64,000 nucleotides of DNA from Rhizobium freirei PRF 81 (GCF_000359745.1 NZ_AQHN01000072.1:221368-285367); one strand, 5' to 3'; positions 49,787 to 58,635 are shown, counted from the first letter of the stretch. Numbers and translations are program-made. Notes: a model not told the origin generated them from the letters alone.

Positions 49787-51829
49787 CTAGAGGTGTTCGC
49801 CGGAAAGCCGCTTGCGATGCAGCTCCTCGGCATTCGGCAGCGCATCCTTCGGCAGGCCGAACACTTGCCCAGGCAAGATCCTGTCCGGATTGTTGATCTT
49901 GTCCTCATTTGCCAGATAGATCGTCGTGTAACGCACGCCGGCGCCATAGACGCGACGGGAAATCTGCCAGAGCGTGTCGCCGCGGCGGATGATTACCGCG
50001 TTGGCATCCTGCGCCAGCGGCGCCTGCTCCAGCGTCTTCGGACCATTGTCCTTGGACGAGACCTCGGCATTCGGCTGCGAGGGCGCGGTGATCTGCGCGA
50101 TCAACTCCTCAAGGCCAGGCAGAGCAGCTCCGACCGACTTCGCGTCCCTCGGCAGAGCCTGCAGCGCGCTCAGCGCCTTGGCGGCAACCCTACCAGCATC
50201 GGCTGCAGCCTTCTTCAGCTCGGCGGTGGCATTGATCGACGGGCGGAACTCCGAAAGCGATTTCAGCGCGATTTCCGTGCCGGACCGCGCGGCAGCAAGC
50301 TGTTCCACATTCGGCTGCTTGCCGTCCGTGAAGAGACCCTTCAGCAGCGCGAAGGCCCTGCCGGCACTCTCCCTCAGCTTGGCAAGCTCGCCTTCGTCCA
50401 GAGGTATCAGATTTGCCGACGCAGATTGTGTTTGAGCGTTGGCGGCCGGCGTCTGAGCGGCGACCGTCACCTGGTTGCCCTCGGGACGCGTGAAGTTGAC
50501 ATTGGCGCGCACGACGACTTTTCCTGCATCATCGAGCACATCGACGCGGATCTTGTGGCCGCCAACGCTCAGCGGCATCACGCCGTCGACGACGAAATGG
50601 CCGTCTGCGCCGGCATCGACCTCGCCGATCAGCTTGTCATCGGCATAGCCGCGTACCGTGGCATTCGGCCTCGTGGTGCCTGCGACGAAGATATGGTCGG
50701 CTTCGATTTCAACGGCGTTGACCACGACTTCCGGCTGCTCGTCCGTCTTCGCAGCGGCCGGATTCGTCGCTGCACCAGGGTTTGCGGACGCAACGACCGC
50801 GCCCTGTTGCTGCGTCTTGGCGTCGGGGGACGATGCAGCGTTGCCCTGAGCGTTGGCTGCCGCTGCGTTATCTTCCGCTGTCGCCACGCGGCCCTGCTTG
50901 GCCGAGGGCGCGGTAATGATGCGGCTCGCAGTGCCCGGTTTCGAGACCATGGCGAGAAGTTGCGTGGAATCGTCCTTCGGCACCGAAATGGTGGCAACTT
51001 CTTCGGAGTTGACGGCCTTACCGTCCTTGCCGGTGGCGCGCAGCACCAGCTCGTGGTCGCCAGGAGGCAGCGGATTGTCGAGCACGGCAGCGAAGTCGCC
51101 ACTGGGACCGACCTTGGTTGTCGTCACGACCTTCTCGCCGTCGACGATCTCAAGCTTGGCATTCGGTTCGGCAGAGCCGGCGATCACGGTGGAGCCATTC
51201 GGTTCCACGCGCAGCACATCAAATGACGGTATTGAATATCTCGGCGCTGCCGCTGCCGCGGTCTGCGGTGCGGGCTGGCCGGTCAGCGCCGCCAATGCCT
51301 TGTCGATCGCGCTGCTTGCTTCGGCGGCGTTGGTGGGCAGGGACTGAACGATGGCAAGAGCCTTGCCTGCGCCTTCCTGGGCCTTCTTCGCGAGGCCCGA
51401 CACCGTGGCATCGGTTCCGTCGGGAAGCGCAAAGGCGACGATCGATTGCAGCGCCGTGATCGCCTTCGTCTTCGCTGCTGCGAAAACATCCTGGCTCGGC
51501 GTGCTGCCATCCTTGAACAGCGCTTTGAGGTCGGTGAGCGATGCTGCCGCCGCGCCGGTCAGATCAGTCAGCTTTTTGGCAAGATCGGCGGTGCCGACCG
51601 CTTTCGACACGGTGTTCTGCGCCGCCTCAGTCGACTTCTGCGCCGTCTCGCCAGCCTTCTGCGCATTCTCCTCGATGGTGTTTTTTACCGTGTTGCCGGC
51701 TTGATTGACGACATCGCCGATCGGGTTCTTGCTGCCGTTGATGCGCGGCATCACGAAAAAGACCATCAACACGGTGGCAATTACCAACACCAACAGAGCC
51801 AGCCAACCGGCACGGTTCTTCATCATCAT
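49787..51829 (-). CDS. LysM-domain envelope protein with duplicated modules
   Basis: A 680-residue protein. One N-terminal membrane segment (residues 8-29, LLVLVIATVLMVFFV) anchors it. A helical module of about 90 residues (97-186, FKDGSTPSQDVFAAAK) recurs at about 490-583 (FTDGKQPNVEQLAAAR). Two Ig-like beta domains (about 201-284 and 367-449) lie between, joined by alanine-rich linkers, and a LysM domain (612-661, RRGDTLWQISRRVYGAG) binds peptidoglycan. It should span periplasm from membrane to wall. The exact role is unknown. Confidence 0.85.
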   Translation of the reverse strand: MMMKNRAGWLALLVLVIATVLMVFFVMPRINGSKNPIGDVVNQAGNTVKNTIEENAQKAGETAQKSTEAAQNTVSKAVGTADLAKKLTDLTGAAAASLTDLKALFKDGSTPSQDVFAAAKTKAITALQSIVAFALPDGTDATVSGLAKKAQEGAGKALAIVQSLPTNAAEASSAIDKALAALTGQPAPQTAAAAAPRYSIPSFDVLRVEPNGSTVIAGSAEPNAKLEIVDGEKVVTTTKVGPSGDFAAVLDNPLPPGDHELVLRATGKDGKAVNSEEVATISVPKDDSTQLLAMVSKPGTASRIITAPSAKQGRVATAEDNAAAANAQGNAASSPDAKTQQQGAVVASANPGAATNPAAAKTDEQPEVVVNAVEIEADHIFVAGTTRPNATVRGYADDKLIGEVDAGADGHFVVDGVMPLSVGGHKIRVDVLDDAGKVVVRANVNFTRPEGNQVTVAAQTPAANAQTQSASANLIPLDEGELAKLRESAGRAFALLKGLFTDGKQPNVEQLAAARSGTEIALKSLSEFRPSINATAELKKAAADAGRVAAKALSALQALPRDAKSVGAALPGLEELIAQITAPSQPNAEVSSKDNGPKTLEQAPLAQDANAVIIRRGDTLWQISRRVYGAGVRYTTIYLANEDKINNPDRILPGQVFGLPKDALPNAEELHRKRLSGEHL

Positions 51830-51981
51830 TCATCTCCACGCGGCGCAGTCGTCGCAACTCCTGAAATTGCTAGCGATTTCGCCTGCTTTTACAAGCTTTC
51901 TCAGCCATTTTCGCATGTTCGGGCACAAGTTTTCCTTCGAAAATTCTTGACTGAGCATCTGCAGCATAGTTGTTTGCTTTC

Positions 51982-52605
51982 ATGACCGACGATTCTGCGC
52001 CAATTCGATCCATCTGCGTTTATTGCGGCTCAAGGCCCGGGCGCGATTCTTCCTACATGGCTGCCGGCCGCGAGCTGGGCAAAAGCATCGCCGAGAACGG
52101 CTTGCGCCTGGTCTATGGCGGCGGAACGAAGGGCATCATGGGCGCCGTCGCGAGCGGCGTGCTCTCACATGGCGGTCAGGTCACCGGCATCATCCCGGAA
52201 TTCCTCGTCGACATGGAAGCGACGCGCCATTCGCTCGGTCAACTGGACGAGCTCATCATAACGCCTGACATGCATGCGCGCAAACACACCATGTTCGAGC
52301 GCGCTGATGCTTTTGTGGCGCTGCCGGGCGGCATCGGCACGCTGGAGGAGATCGTCGAGATCATGACCTGGGGCCAGCTCGGCCGTCACGAAAAGCCGAT
52401 GATCTTCGCCAATATCAACGGCTTCTGGAACCCGATGATGGAACTTGTCCGCCATATGACGGAAGAGGGCTTCGTGCACACGGCCCATCGCGTGCAGCCG
52501 CTGGTTATCGACAAGGTGGACGATATCATCCCGGCCATCCGCAAGCACGCCGCCGAGGCGCGCGGCGACCGCAGCGGCGAAGAAGCCGTCATCTCCAAAC
52601 TCTGA
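51982..52605 (+). CDS. LOG-family cytokinin riboside 5'-monophosphate phosphoribohydrolase
   Basis: A 207-residue LOG-family protein. It begins SICVYCGSRPGRDSSYMAA and contains LVYGGGTKGIMGA and the catalytic PGGIGTLEEIVEIMTW with the family glutamate and arginine set. It releases a free base from a nucleoside 5'-monophosphate; plant LOG enzymes activate cytokinins. A plant-associated role is possible but untested. ATG 51982 is preferred over 51970. Confidence 0.9.
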   Translation: MTDDSAPIRSICVYCGSRPGRDSSYMAAGRELGKSIAENGLRLVYGGGTKGIMGAVASGVLSHGGQVTGIIPEFLVDMEATRHSLGQLDELIITPDMHARKHTMFERADAFVALPGGIGTLEEIVEIMTWGQLGRHEKPMIFANINGFWNPMMELVRHMTEEGFVHTAHRVQPLVIDKVDDIIPAIRKHAAEARGDRSGEEAVISKL

Positions 52606-52610
52606 TTAAC

Positions 52611-52710
52611 ACATGTCGCGCAGAACCGTGCAGCGGTCTTGCGATAACGACATGTGCAGAATTAAACAGCTGAGCGCGCGAAGCGACCCTGAAAGATCGC
52701 GATGCGCTTT
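52611..52710 (+). repeat. 100-base rhizobial intergenic repeat, copy A
   Basis: ACATGTCGCGCAGAACCGTG at the start, an ACGACATGTGC stretch, and GATGCGCTTT at the end, aligning with the reverse complement of 40786-40886. CACATGTCG (52610-52618) pairs with CGACATGTG (52648-52656). It sits between the convergent LOG and RarD genes. Confidence 0.75.
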
Positions 52711-52736
52711 AGCGGTTTGATAACCATATCTGTCCG

Positions 52737-53648
52737 TTAGCGGTCTTTGCTCTGACGCAGCATCGACCAGCTGTAGAGCACCAGCCCGGCCCAGATCAGC
52801 GAAAAAGCGATCAGCTGCGTCGTGCCGAAGGGTTCCTTGAACAGGAAGACGGCGATCAGGAAGACCATCGTCGGCACGATGTACTGCATGATACCGATGG
52901 TCGACAATCTGAGGAGCTTTGCGCCGTTCGCAAAAATCATCAGCGGCAGCGCTGTCACCAGCCCGCAGCCAAGGAGAAGGGCAGTGTCCGACAGGCCGGT
53001 CTGATACAGATGGCCTTCGCCCCGCATCTCCAGGTAGATGATGTAGAGCGTCGCCGGGATGCACAGCAGCAGCACCTCGATGAAGAAGCCCTGATTGGCG
53101 CCGACGGGCAGCGTCTTGCGGAAAAAGGCGTAGAAGCCCCAGGAGAAGGTCAGGGACAGCGCGACCCAGGGCAGGGTGCCGGCTTTGATGGTCAGGATGA
53201 CGACCGCAACCGCGGCAAGACCGATCGCGACGATCTGCACCGGCGTCAGCCTCTCCTTGAGGATCAAAGCCCCAAGCGCAATGCTGAACAGCGGATTGAT
53301 GAAATAGCCGAGCGCCGCATCCAGTGAATGTCCGGCACCGATCGCCCAGACATAGGTCCCCCAATTGATGGTGACGAGCGTGGCTGTCAGCGACGCCATG
53401 GCAATCGTGCGCGGATTGCGAAACGCCGCCCTCACGTCACGCATGCCGCCAAGGGCCAGCAGCACGGTGCCGGCAACTGGAACGGACCAGAAGATGCGGT
53501 GAGCGATGACTTCCATGGCTGGAATATGCGCCAGGGCTTTCATGTAGAGCGGCAGGATGCCCCAGAAGAGGTAAGCCGTCATCGCGTAGCCGAAGCCGCG
53601 CAGACCGTCGTTGTTCTTGATTTCCGGTTTCAGCGCATCGGCAGCCAT
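52737..53648 (-). CDS. RarD-type EamA transporter
   Basis: A 303-residue ten-segment drug/metabolite transporter of the RarD type. It begins GYAMTAYLFWGILPLYMKAL, continues EVIAHRIFWSVP, and carries the family's WGTYVWAIGAGHSLDAALGYFINPL. The likely role is export of a small metabolite; E. coli RarD is linked to chloramphenicol sensitivity. It stands alone on the minus strand, converging on the LOG gene. Confidence 0.88.
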   Translation of the reverse strand: MAADALKPEIKNNDGLRGFGYAMTAYLFWGILPLYMKALAHIPAMEVIAHRIFWSVPVAGTVLLALGGMRDVRAAFRNPRTIAMASLTATLVTINWGTYVWAIGAGHSLDAALGYFINPLFSIALGALILKERLTPVQIVAIGLAAVAVVILTIKAGTLPWVALSLTFSWGFYAFFRKTLPVGANQGFFIEVLLLCIPATLYIIYLEMRGEGHLYQTGLSDTALLLGCGLVTALPLMIFANGAKLLRLSTIGIMQYIVPTMVFLIAVFLFKEPFGTTQLIAFSLIWAGLVLYSWSMLRQSKDR

Positions 53649-53765
53649 GAATCTTTCCCGTCATTCCATAGTATTTGGTTATTTGAGACGGGATTACTCC
53701 AACGCGGGTCGCGAGGCCAATTCATTTCCTTGACGGCATCGTCAAGCTTTTTGATGAGCGGCGGA

Positions 53766-55382
53766 TCACTCCGCCGCTATTCTGCCCGCCATATGCCGGT
53801 TCTTCATCAGTTTATAGATGACGGAATCCATCAGTGCCTGGAACGAAGCATCGATGATGTTTTCGGACACGCCGACGGTCCACCAGCGCACGCCGTCGCT
53901 GTCGGTGGACTCGATCAGGACGCGGGTGATGGCCTCGGTGCCGCCGTTGAGGATACGCACCTTGAAGTCGGCCAGTTCCAGATCGTCGATTTCGTGCTGG
54001 TACTTACCGAAATTCTTGCGCAGCGCCAGGTCGAGCGCGTTGACCGGGCCGTCGCCCTCGGCAACCGACATGATGGTCTCACCGTCGATGATGATCTTGA
54101 CCACCGCTTCCGAGACGATCTTCACCCGGCCATGGGAATCGAAGCGGCGCTCGACCATGACGCGGAAGCCGTCGATCGCGAAGAATTCCGGGATGGTGCC
54201 GAGCGTGCGGCGGGCCAGCAGCTCGAAGCTCGCATCCGCACCTTCATAGGCATAACCGGTCGCCTCGCGCTCCTTGACGATCTGGATCAGCCGGTCGAGC
54301 TTGGGGTCGTCCTTGCCCACCTCGATGCCACGCCGCTTCAACGCGTTGATGAAGTTCGACTTTCCACCCTGGTCGGAAACCATGACCTTACGGAAATTGC
54401 CGACGCTTTCCGGTGTCACATGCTCGTATGTGCGGGGATCCTTCAGCAGTGCCGAAGCATGAATGCCGGCCTTGGTCGCAAAGGCGGATGCACCGACATA
54501 AGGCGCCTGGTGATCCGGTGAGCGGTTCAAAAGCTCGTCGAAGGCATGCGAGAGGCCAGTGAGGCCGACCAGCCGCTCGGCATCGATCGTCGTTTCGAAG
54601 CGTTCGCTATAGGCACGCTTTAGTGCCAGCGTCGGGATCAGCGTGATCAGGTTGGCATTGCCGCAGCGCTCGCCGATGCCGTTCAGCGTGCCCTGGATCT
54701 GCCGCACACCGGCCTCGACAGCCGCGAGCGAATTGGCAACCGCCTGACCGGTGTCGTTATGGGCATGGATACCAAGACAGTGGCCGGGAACGCCGCAGGC
54801 GATGACGGCCTCGACGATGGCGCGGATTTCCGGCGGCTGCGTGCCGCCATTGGTGTCGCAGAGCACGACCCAGCGTGCGCCCGCATCATAGGCCGTTTTG
54901 GCGCAGGCAAGCGCATAGGCCGGATTGGCCTTGTAGCCGTCGAAGAAATGTTCGCAGTCGACCAGGGCCTCCTTGCCGGCGCCGACCGCCGCCTTGACGC
55001 TTTCGGCGATGCTTTCGAGATTCTCCTCGTTCGAGCAGCCGAGGGCGACCTTGACGTGATAGTCCCAGCTCTTCGCGACGAAACAGATCGCATCGGCCTT
55101 CGCCTGCAACAGGCTGGCAAGGCCGGGGTCGTTGGAGGCGGAGACACCGGCGCGCTTGGTCATGCCGAAGGCGACGAAAGAGGCCGATTTCGTGCGGTTC
55201 TCATCGAAGAAGGCCGTGTCGGTCGGATTGGCGCCGGGATAGCCGCCTTCGATGTAGTCCAGGCCGAATTCGTCCAGCATGGTCGCGATGGCAATCTTGT
55301 CCTCGACCGAAAAATCGATGCCGGGCGTCTGCTGGCCGTCGCGGAGCGTCGTGTCGAAGAGATAGATTTTTTCGCGTGTCAT
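53766..55382 (-). CDS. cimA: (R)-citramalate synthase CimA
   Basis: A 538-residue HMGL/LeuA-family enzyme. The N-terminal FDTTLRDGQQTPGIDFS and the metal site CLGIHAHNDTGQAVANSLAAVEAG are intact. A C-terminal LeuA-type regulatory domain follows a linker. Citramalate synthase makes citramalate from pyruvate and acetyl-CoA for a threonine-independent isoleucine route. The length and the DYIEGGYPGANPTD stretch favour CimA over isopropylmalate synthase. GGAGGAAAC precedes the ATG. A GC-rich hairpin overlaps the stop codon. Confidence 0.87.
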   Translation of the reverse strand: MTREKIYLFDTTLRDGQQTPGIDFSVEDKIAIATMLDEFGLDYIEGGYPGANPTDTAFFDENRTKSASFVAFGMTKRAGVSASNDPGLASLLQAKADAICFVAKSWDYHVKVALGCSNEENLESIAESVKAAVGAGKEALVDCEHFFDGYKANPAYALACAKTAYDAGARWVVLCDTNGGTQPPEIRAIVEAVIACGVPGHCLGIHAHNDTGQAVANSLAAVEAGVRQIQGTLNGIGERCGNANLITLIPTLALKRAYSERFETTIDAERLVGLTGLSHAFDELLNRSPDHQAPYVGASAFATKAGIHASALLKDPRTYEHVTPESVGNFRKVMVSDQGGKSNFINALKRRGIEVGKDDPKLDRLIQIVKEREATGYAYEGADASFELLARRTLGTIPEFFAIDGFRVMVERRFDSHGRVKIVSEAVVKIIIDGETIMSVAEGDGPVNALDLALRKNFGKYQHEIDDLELADFKVRILNGGTEAITRVLIESTDSDGVRWWTVGVSENIIDASFQALMDSVIYKLMKNRHMAGRIAAE

Positions 55383-55507
55383 ACGGTTTCCTCCGGCGAG
55401 CCGGTCTTTGATATTGGGCGCCTGGCGCTAGATTTTTCCTGCGGGCCTGTCGGTGGCGCGGATGAGCTGGCACTCAGCCTTCAGCCGGGCCTTCCGCAGC
55501 CCCTCGG

Positions 55508-55984
55508 TCATATCTTCAGTCCACCCGCCGGCCAGACATCAGTGTCGTGATCGGGGTGCTGGAAGGAAATGATCTGCTCCTGCCGGGCGTAGAAATCCGG
55601 ATCCTGCAGGACTGGCTTTTCGAAGATCGTGTCGACCCAGGGCAGGCGATTGGCATAGTTGACCTGGATCTGCGGGGCGAGATCGTCGCGCTCGTCGAAG
55701 GCGCCGATAGCGATTTCAAGGCCGCCGGGATGACGATAGGTGAGTGGCGTACCGCAGTTCTTGCAGAAGCCGCGGTCGATATTGACGGAAGACTGGAAAT
55801 AGGTGGGCTCGCCGCGTGTCCATTCCAGGCCTTCATCCGGCGCCGTCACCAGCGCGGAGAAGAAATTGCCGAACTGTTTCTGGCACATGCGGCAATGGCA
55901 GATCGACGGGCGGCCGAGTTGACCGCGAATGCTAAACCGCACCGCGCCGCATTGGCATCCTCCGCTTTTGGTGACGTCACTCAT
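55508..55984 (-). CDS. GFA-family (formaldehyde-activating enzyme-like) zinc protein, second copy
   Basis: A 158-residue GFA-fold protein. Zinc ligands: GGCQCGAVRF, CHCRMCQKQFG and CKNCGTPLTYR. It has the typical FQSS segment and a C-terminal HPDHDTDVWP. Glutathione-dependent formaldehyde-activating enzyme is the family's namesake, but most members have no proven activity. It overlaps the stop of the paralogue just upstream by 8 bases. Confidence 0.88.
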   Translation of the reverse strand: MSDVTKSGGCQCGAVRFSIRGQLGRPSICHCRMCQKQFGNFFSALVTAPDEGLEWTRGEPTYFQSSVNIDRGFCKNCGTPLTYRHPGGLEIAIGAFDERDDLAPQIQVNYANRLPWVDTIFEKPVLQDPDFYARQEQIISFQHPDHDTDVWPAGGLKI

Positions 55985-56462
55985 GGCTCTTCTCCTCTGG
56001 CCAGCTTGAGGTATCGTAATCCGGATGTTGGTATGACACGATGTCGAGAACGAAAGGCGCCTGCGCTACATCCTCTTCCGTGCTACGCCCCGGCAGCAGG
56101 TGCAGCCGATCGACAAAGTCGATCTTGCCTTCCGTGCCGTATTGTATGATGGGCGGCAGCTTCGAGGGATCGTCGAAGGCGCCTGCCGCGACCGCAATGC
56201 CATCCGGCGCTTCATAGGTCAGCGGCGTGCCGCAATCCGCGCAAAAGCCGCGCTTCACGTGGTTGGACGATTGAAATGTCTTCCGCTCGCCGCGTGTCCA
56301 TGTCAGTTCGGCGCCGCGCGTCGAGACCAACGGCGCATAATAGGCGCCAAAGGCTTTCTGGCACATGCGGCAATGACAGATCGACGCGTCCTTCAGCTCG
56401 CCCCGTACCCTGAAGCGAACCGCGCCGCACTGGCAGCCGCCGGTGTAAGTCGAGACCGTCAT
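55977..56462 (-). CDS. GFA-family zinc protein, first copy
   Basis: A 161-residue paralogue of the next gene, with the same GGCQCGAVRF, CHCRMCQKAFG and CADCGTPLTYE zinc motifs and the C-terminal YQHPDYDTSSWP. The C-terminal half is about ten residues longer. Its start overlaps the stop of the DUF559 gene as ATGA and its stop overlaps the second GFA gene, so the three are translationally coupled. Confidence 0.88.
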   Translation of the reverse strand: MTVSTYTGGCQCGAVRFRVRGELKDASICHCRMCQKAFGAYYAPLVSTRGAELTWTRGERKTFQSSNHVKRGFCADCGTPLTYEAPDGIAVAAGAFDDPSKLPPIIQYGTEGKIDFVDRLHLLPGRSTEEDVAQAPFVLDIVSYQHPDYDTSSWPEEKSHE

Positions 56463-56827
56463 GCTTTATCCTTTCCAGCGACGATGAGGATATGCATGCA
56501 GACATTGTCGACACCCTTGAGGACATCGTCATTCCAGAAGCGCAGGACTGTCCAGCCGTCTGCTTCGAGGCGACGGGTACGGCCCTGATCGTAGGTTCGA
56601 TCACGGTCGTTTGCATGTTGAGAGCCGTCGACTTCGACAATGAGCTTCTCGGCGGGGCAAGCGAAATCCACAATGTAGCCGGCGATGGGTAATTGACGGC
56701 GGAAGCCGAACCCCATGAGGCGGTGGGCGCGCAGCTCATTCCAGAGGCGAAGTTCCGCGTCCGTCATGACCTTGCGCATGCCGCGGGCATTGCTTCGGAT
56801 CTTCGGCGGGACTGGAGTATGCGGCAA
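56459..56827 (-). CDS. DUF559 (very-short-patch-repair-like) nuclease-domain protein
   Basis: A 122-residue protein with a DUF559 domain, which belongs to the restriction-endonuclease-like fold. It contains MTDAELRLWNELRAHRLMGFGFRRQ, then YIVDFACPAEKLIVEVDGSQH with the acidic site D-x-EVDG, and RLEADGWTVLRFWND. DNA or RNA nuclease activity is expected from family. I place the start at TTG 56827, after GGGGGG, since family members begin MPHT; ATG 56779 or 56767 are alternatives. Its leader sits in a long inverted repeat. It is coupled to the GFA gene. Confidence 0.75.
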   Translation of the reverse strand: MPHTPVPPKIRSNARGMRKVMTDAELRLWNELRAHRLMGFGFRRQLPIAGYIVDFACPAEKLIVEVDGSQHANDRDRTYDQGRTRRLEADGWTVLRFWNDDVLKGVDNVCMHILIVAGKDKA

Positions 56828-56829
56828 AG

Positions 56830-57020
56830 TACCCCCCTTTGTCACTTTCGTGACATCCCCCCCACAAGGGGGGAGATTGTTAACCCGTAGCGCTCGCTCG
56901 GCCCAAATGGAGATCGAACCTGCGGAGACTAGGCTTCGTGTTCGCGTGCGCAAGAGCGGCAAACTCCCCCCAATCTCCCCCCTTGTGGGGGGGATGTCAC
57001 GAAAGTGACAGAGGGGGGTA
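56830..57020. repeat. 50-bp near-perfect inverted repeat between cysS and the DUF559 gene
   Basis: Arms 56830-56879 and 56971-57020 are complementary at 49 of 50 positions (39 in a row perfect), with a 91-base spacer. Each arm holds GTCAC/GTGAC and a C-run/G-run pair (CCCCCC...GGGGGG). This resembles a rhizobial interspersed C/G-rich repeat in two facing copies. It lies just after the cysS stop and covers the ribosome site proposed for the DUF559 gene. Confidence 0.88.
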
Positions 57021-57027
57021 ACCAGGT

Positions 57028-58419
57028 TCACCGCTTGATCTCCCAAGTCGTGATGCGCTCGCCCGTCGCCGCATCCTTGCCGTCCTTGAGCTGGATGCCT
57101 TTTGCCGTCAGTTCATCGCGAAGCTTGTCGGCCTCGGCGAAGTTCTTGGCTTTGAGCAATTCCAGACGCTGACGCACCTTGGTATCGATCTCTGCGACAA
57201 CAGCTTCGTCAACCTCCGCCTTCTTCGGCAGCAGACCGAGAAGCTCGGCGCTGGCCGCGAAGGTGGGAAGGAGACTGATGTCGGCATTGGCAGCCTGTGC
57301 CAGCGCATGCAGTGCCTGGATGGCGGCAACGGTGTTCAGATCGTCGCCGAGAGCGGCAAGCACCGTCGGATCCGGTGCCGCCCCGCTAACATCGGCCGCC
57401 GGCCATTTGGCGATCAGCCGCTCCGCTTCCTCGAGGCGCTTCACCGAGAAGTCGATCGGCTCGCGGTAATGCGTCATCAGCATGGCAAGCCGCAGCACGT
57501 CGCCAGGCCATGTCCGGCCACCGAGCTTGTCCGTCTCCAACAGTTCGTAGATCGTGACGAAATTGCCTTCCGATTTCGACATCTTGCGGCCTTCGACCTG
57601 CACGAAGCCGTTATGCATCCAGACGTTTGCCATGGCATGCGTGCCATTGGCGCAACGCGACTGGGCAAGTTCGTTTTCATGATGCGGGAAGATCAAGTCC
57701 AGACCGCCGCCATGAATATCGAAGACGTCGCCGAGATAGCGGCCGCTCATGGCCGAGCACTCGATATGCCAGCCTGGACGGCCGCGACCCCAAGGGCTTT
57801 CCCAGCCGGGTTCGTTTTCGTCGGAGAGCTTCCACAACACGAAATCGCCTGGGCTCTTTTTGTGCTCGTCGACCGCGACGCGTGCGCCGGCCTGCTGCTC
57901 ATCGAGATTGCGCTTGGAAAGCTGGCCGTAATCGGCCATCGACTTGGTGTCGAACAGCACTTCGCCGGCCGCTCGATAGGCATGACCCTTGGCGATCAGC
58001 GTCTCGATGATCGTGATCATCTGCTCGATACTATCGGTTGCGCGCGGCTGCACGGTCGGCTCCAGGCAGCCGAGATCGGTCGTATCCTTGCGATACTGCC
58101 GCTCGGTCTTCTCCGTTACCAGCCGGATCGCCGTGTTCAGCGGCAGGCCAGGATGGTCGCGCAAGGCGCGCGCGTTGATCTTGTCGTCGAGATCGGTGAT
58201 GTTGCGAACATAGGTAACGTGGCTTTCGCCATAGACGTGCCGCAGCAGCCGGAAAAGCACGTCGAAGACGATGGCCGGGCGGGCATTGCCGATATGGGCG
58301 AAGTCATACACCGTGGGGCCGCAGACATACATGCGGACGTTATTGCGGTCGATCGGCTGGAAACCGACCTTTTCGCGCGTCAGCGTGTTGTAGAACTTCA
58401 GTTGCAGCTCGGTGCCCAT
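57028..58419 (-). CDS. cysS: Cysteinyl-tRNA synthetase
   Basis: A 463-residue class I synthetase. The HIGH-type motif is FAHIGNARP and the KMSKS motif is GRKMSKSEGNF; the zinc ligands include MYVCGPTVYD and HHENELAQSRCA with IECSAMSGRYLG. Length matches the family. ATG 58419 has GGGAG upstream; the extension to 58458 has no family resemblance. It is followed by the inverted repeat and the DUF559 gene. Confidence 0.96.
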   Translation of the reverse strand: MGTELQLKFYNTLTREKVGFQPIDRNNVRMYVCGPTVYDFAHIGNARPAIVFDVLFRLLRHVYGESHVTYVRNITDLDDKINARALRDHPGLPLNTAIRLVTEKTERQYRKDTTDLGCLEPTVQPRATDSIEQMITIIETLIAKGHAYRAAGEVLFDTKSMADYGQLSKRNLDEQQAGARVAVDEHKKSPGDFVLWKLSDENEPGWESPWGRGRPGWHIECSAMSGRYLGDVFDIHGGGLDLIFPHHENELAQSRCANGTHAMANVWMHNGFVQVEGRKMSKSEGNFVTIYELLETDKLGGRTWPGDVLRLAMLMTHYREPIDFSVKRLEEAERLIAKWPAADVSGAAPDPTVLAALGDDLNTVAAIQALHALAQAANADISLLPTFAASAELLGLLPKKAEVDEAVVAEIDTKVRQRLELLKAKNFAEADKLRDELTAKGIQLKDGKDAATGERITTWEIKR

Positions 58420-58614
58420 TTCATTCTCCCAAGGCATAAATCCGAAAAATACCGTCACCGGCAGGCCGGACGTTTGTCATCTTGGATTTTGGGAGACGAA
58501 AACGGCCAGGCCAGCGAAGCGCTAGCGAATAATCTTCCGGCAGATAATGCAGATAACCGTTTTCATGGGCGGCTTTATCGCGCGCCGGAGGAATTTGGTC
58601 AAGTAGGGAGAAGG

Positions 58615-58635
58615 CCTCTCCCGCACGGGGAGAGG
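58615..58635. repeat. CCTCTCCC-GCAC-GGGAGAGG hairpin
   Basis: An 8-bp stem (58615-58622 with 58628-58635) between cysS and the short-chain dehydrogenase gene, followed on the plus strand by GTGTTTTTT. No plus-strand gene ends here, so it is more likely one of the common rhizobial intergenic CTCTCCCC hairpins or a terminator for the minus-strand dehydrogenase, whose stop is at 58643. Confidence 0.5.

Noticed and set aside
53758..53777. GC-rich hairpin at the cimA stop as a terminator
   Set aside because: GCGGCGGA/TCCGCCGC overlaps the stop codon but has no following T-run on the cimA strand, so I did not list it as a terminator.
56480..57046. Extended DUF559 protein starting at 57046
   Set aside because: The extra 73 residues are translated through the inverted repeat and overlap the end of cysS; the family start is near 56827.
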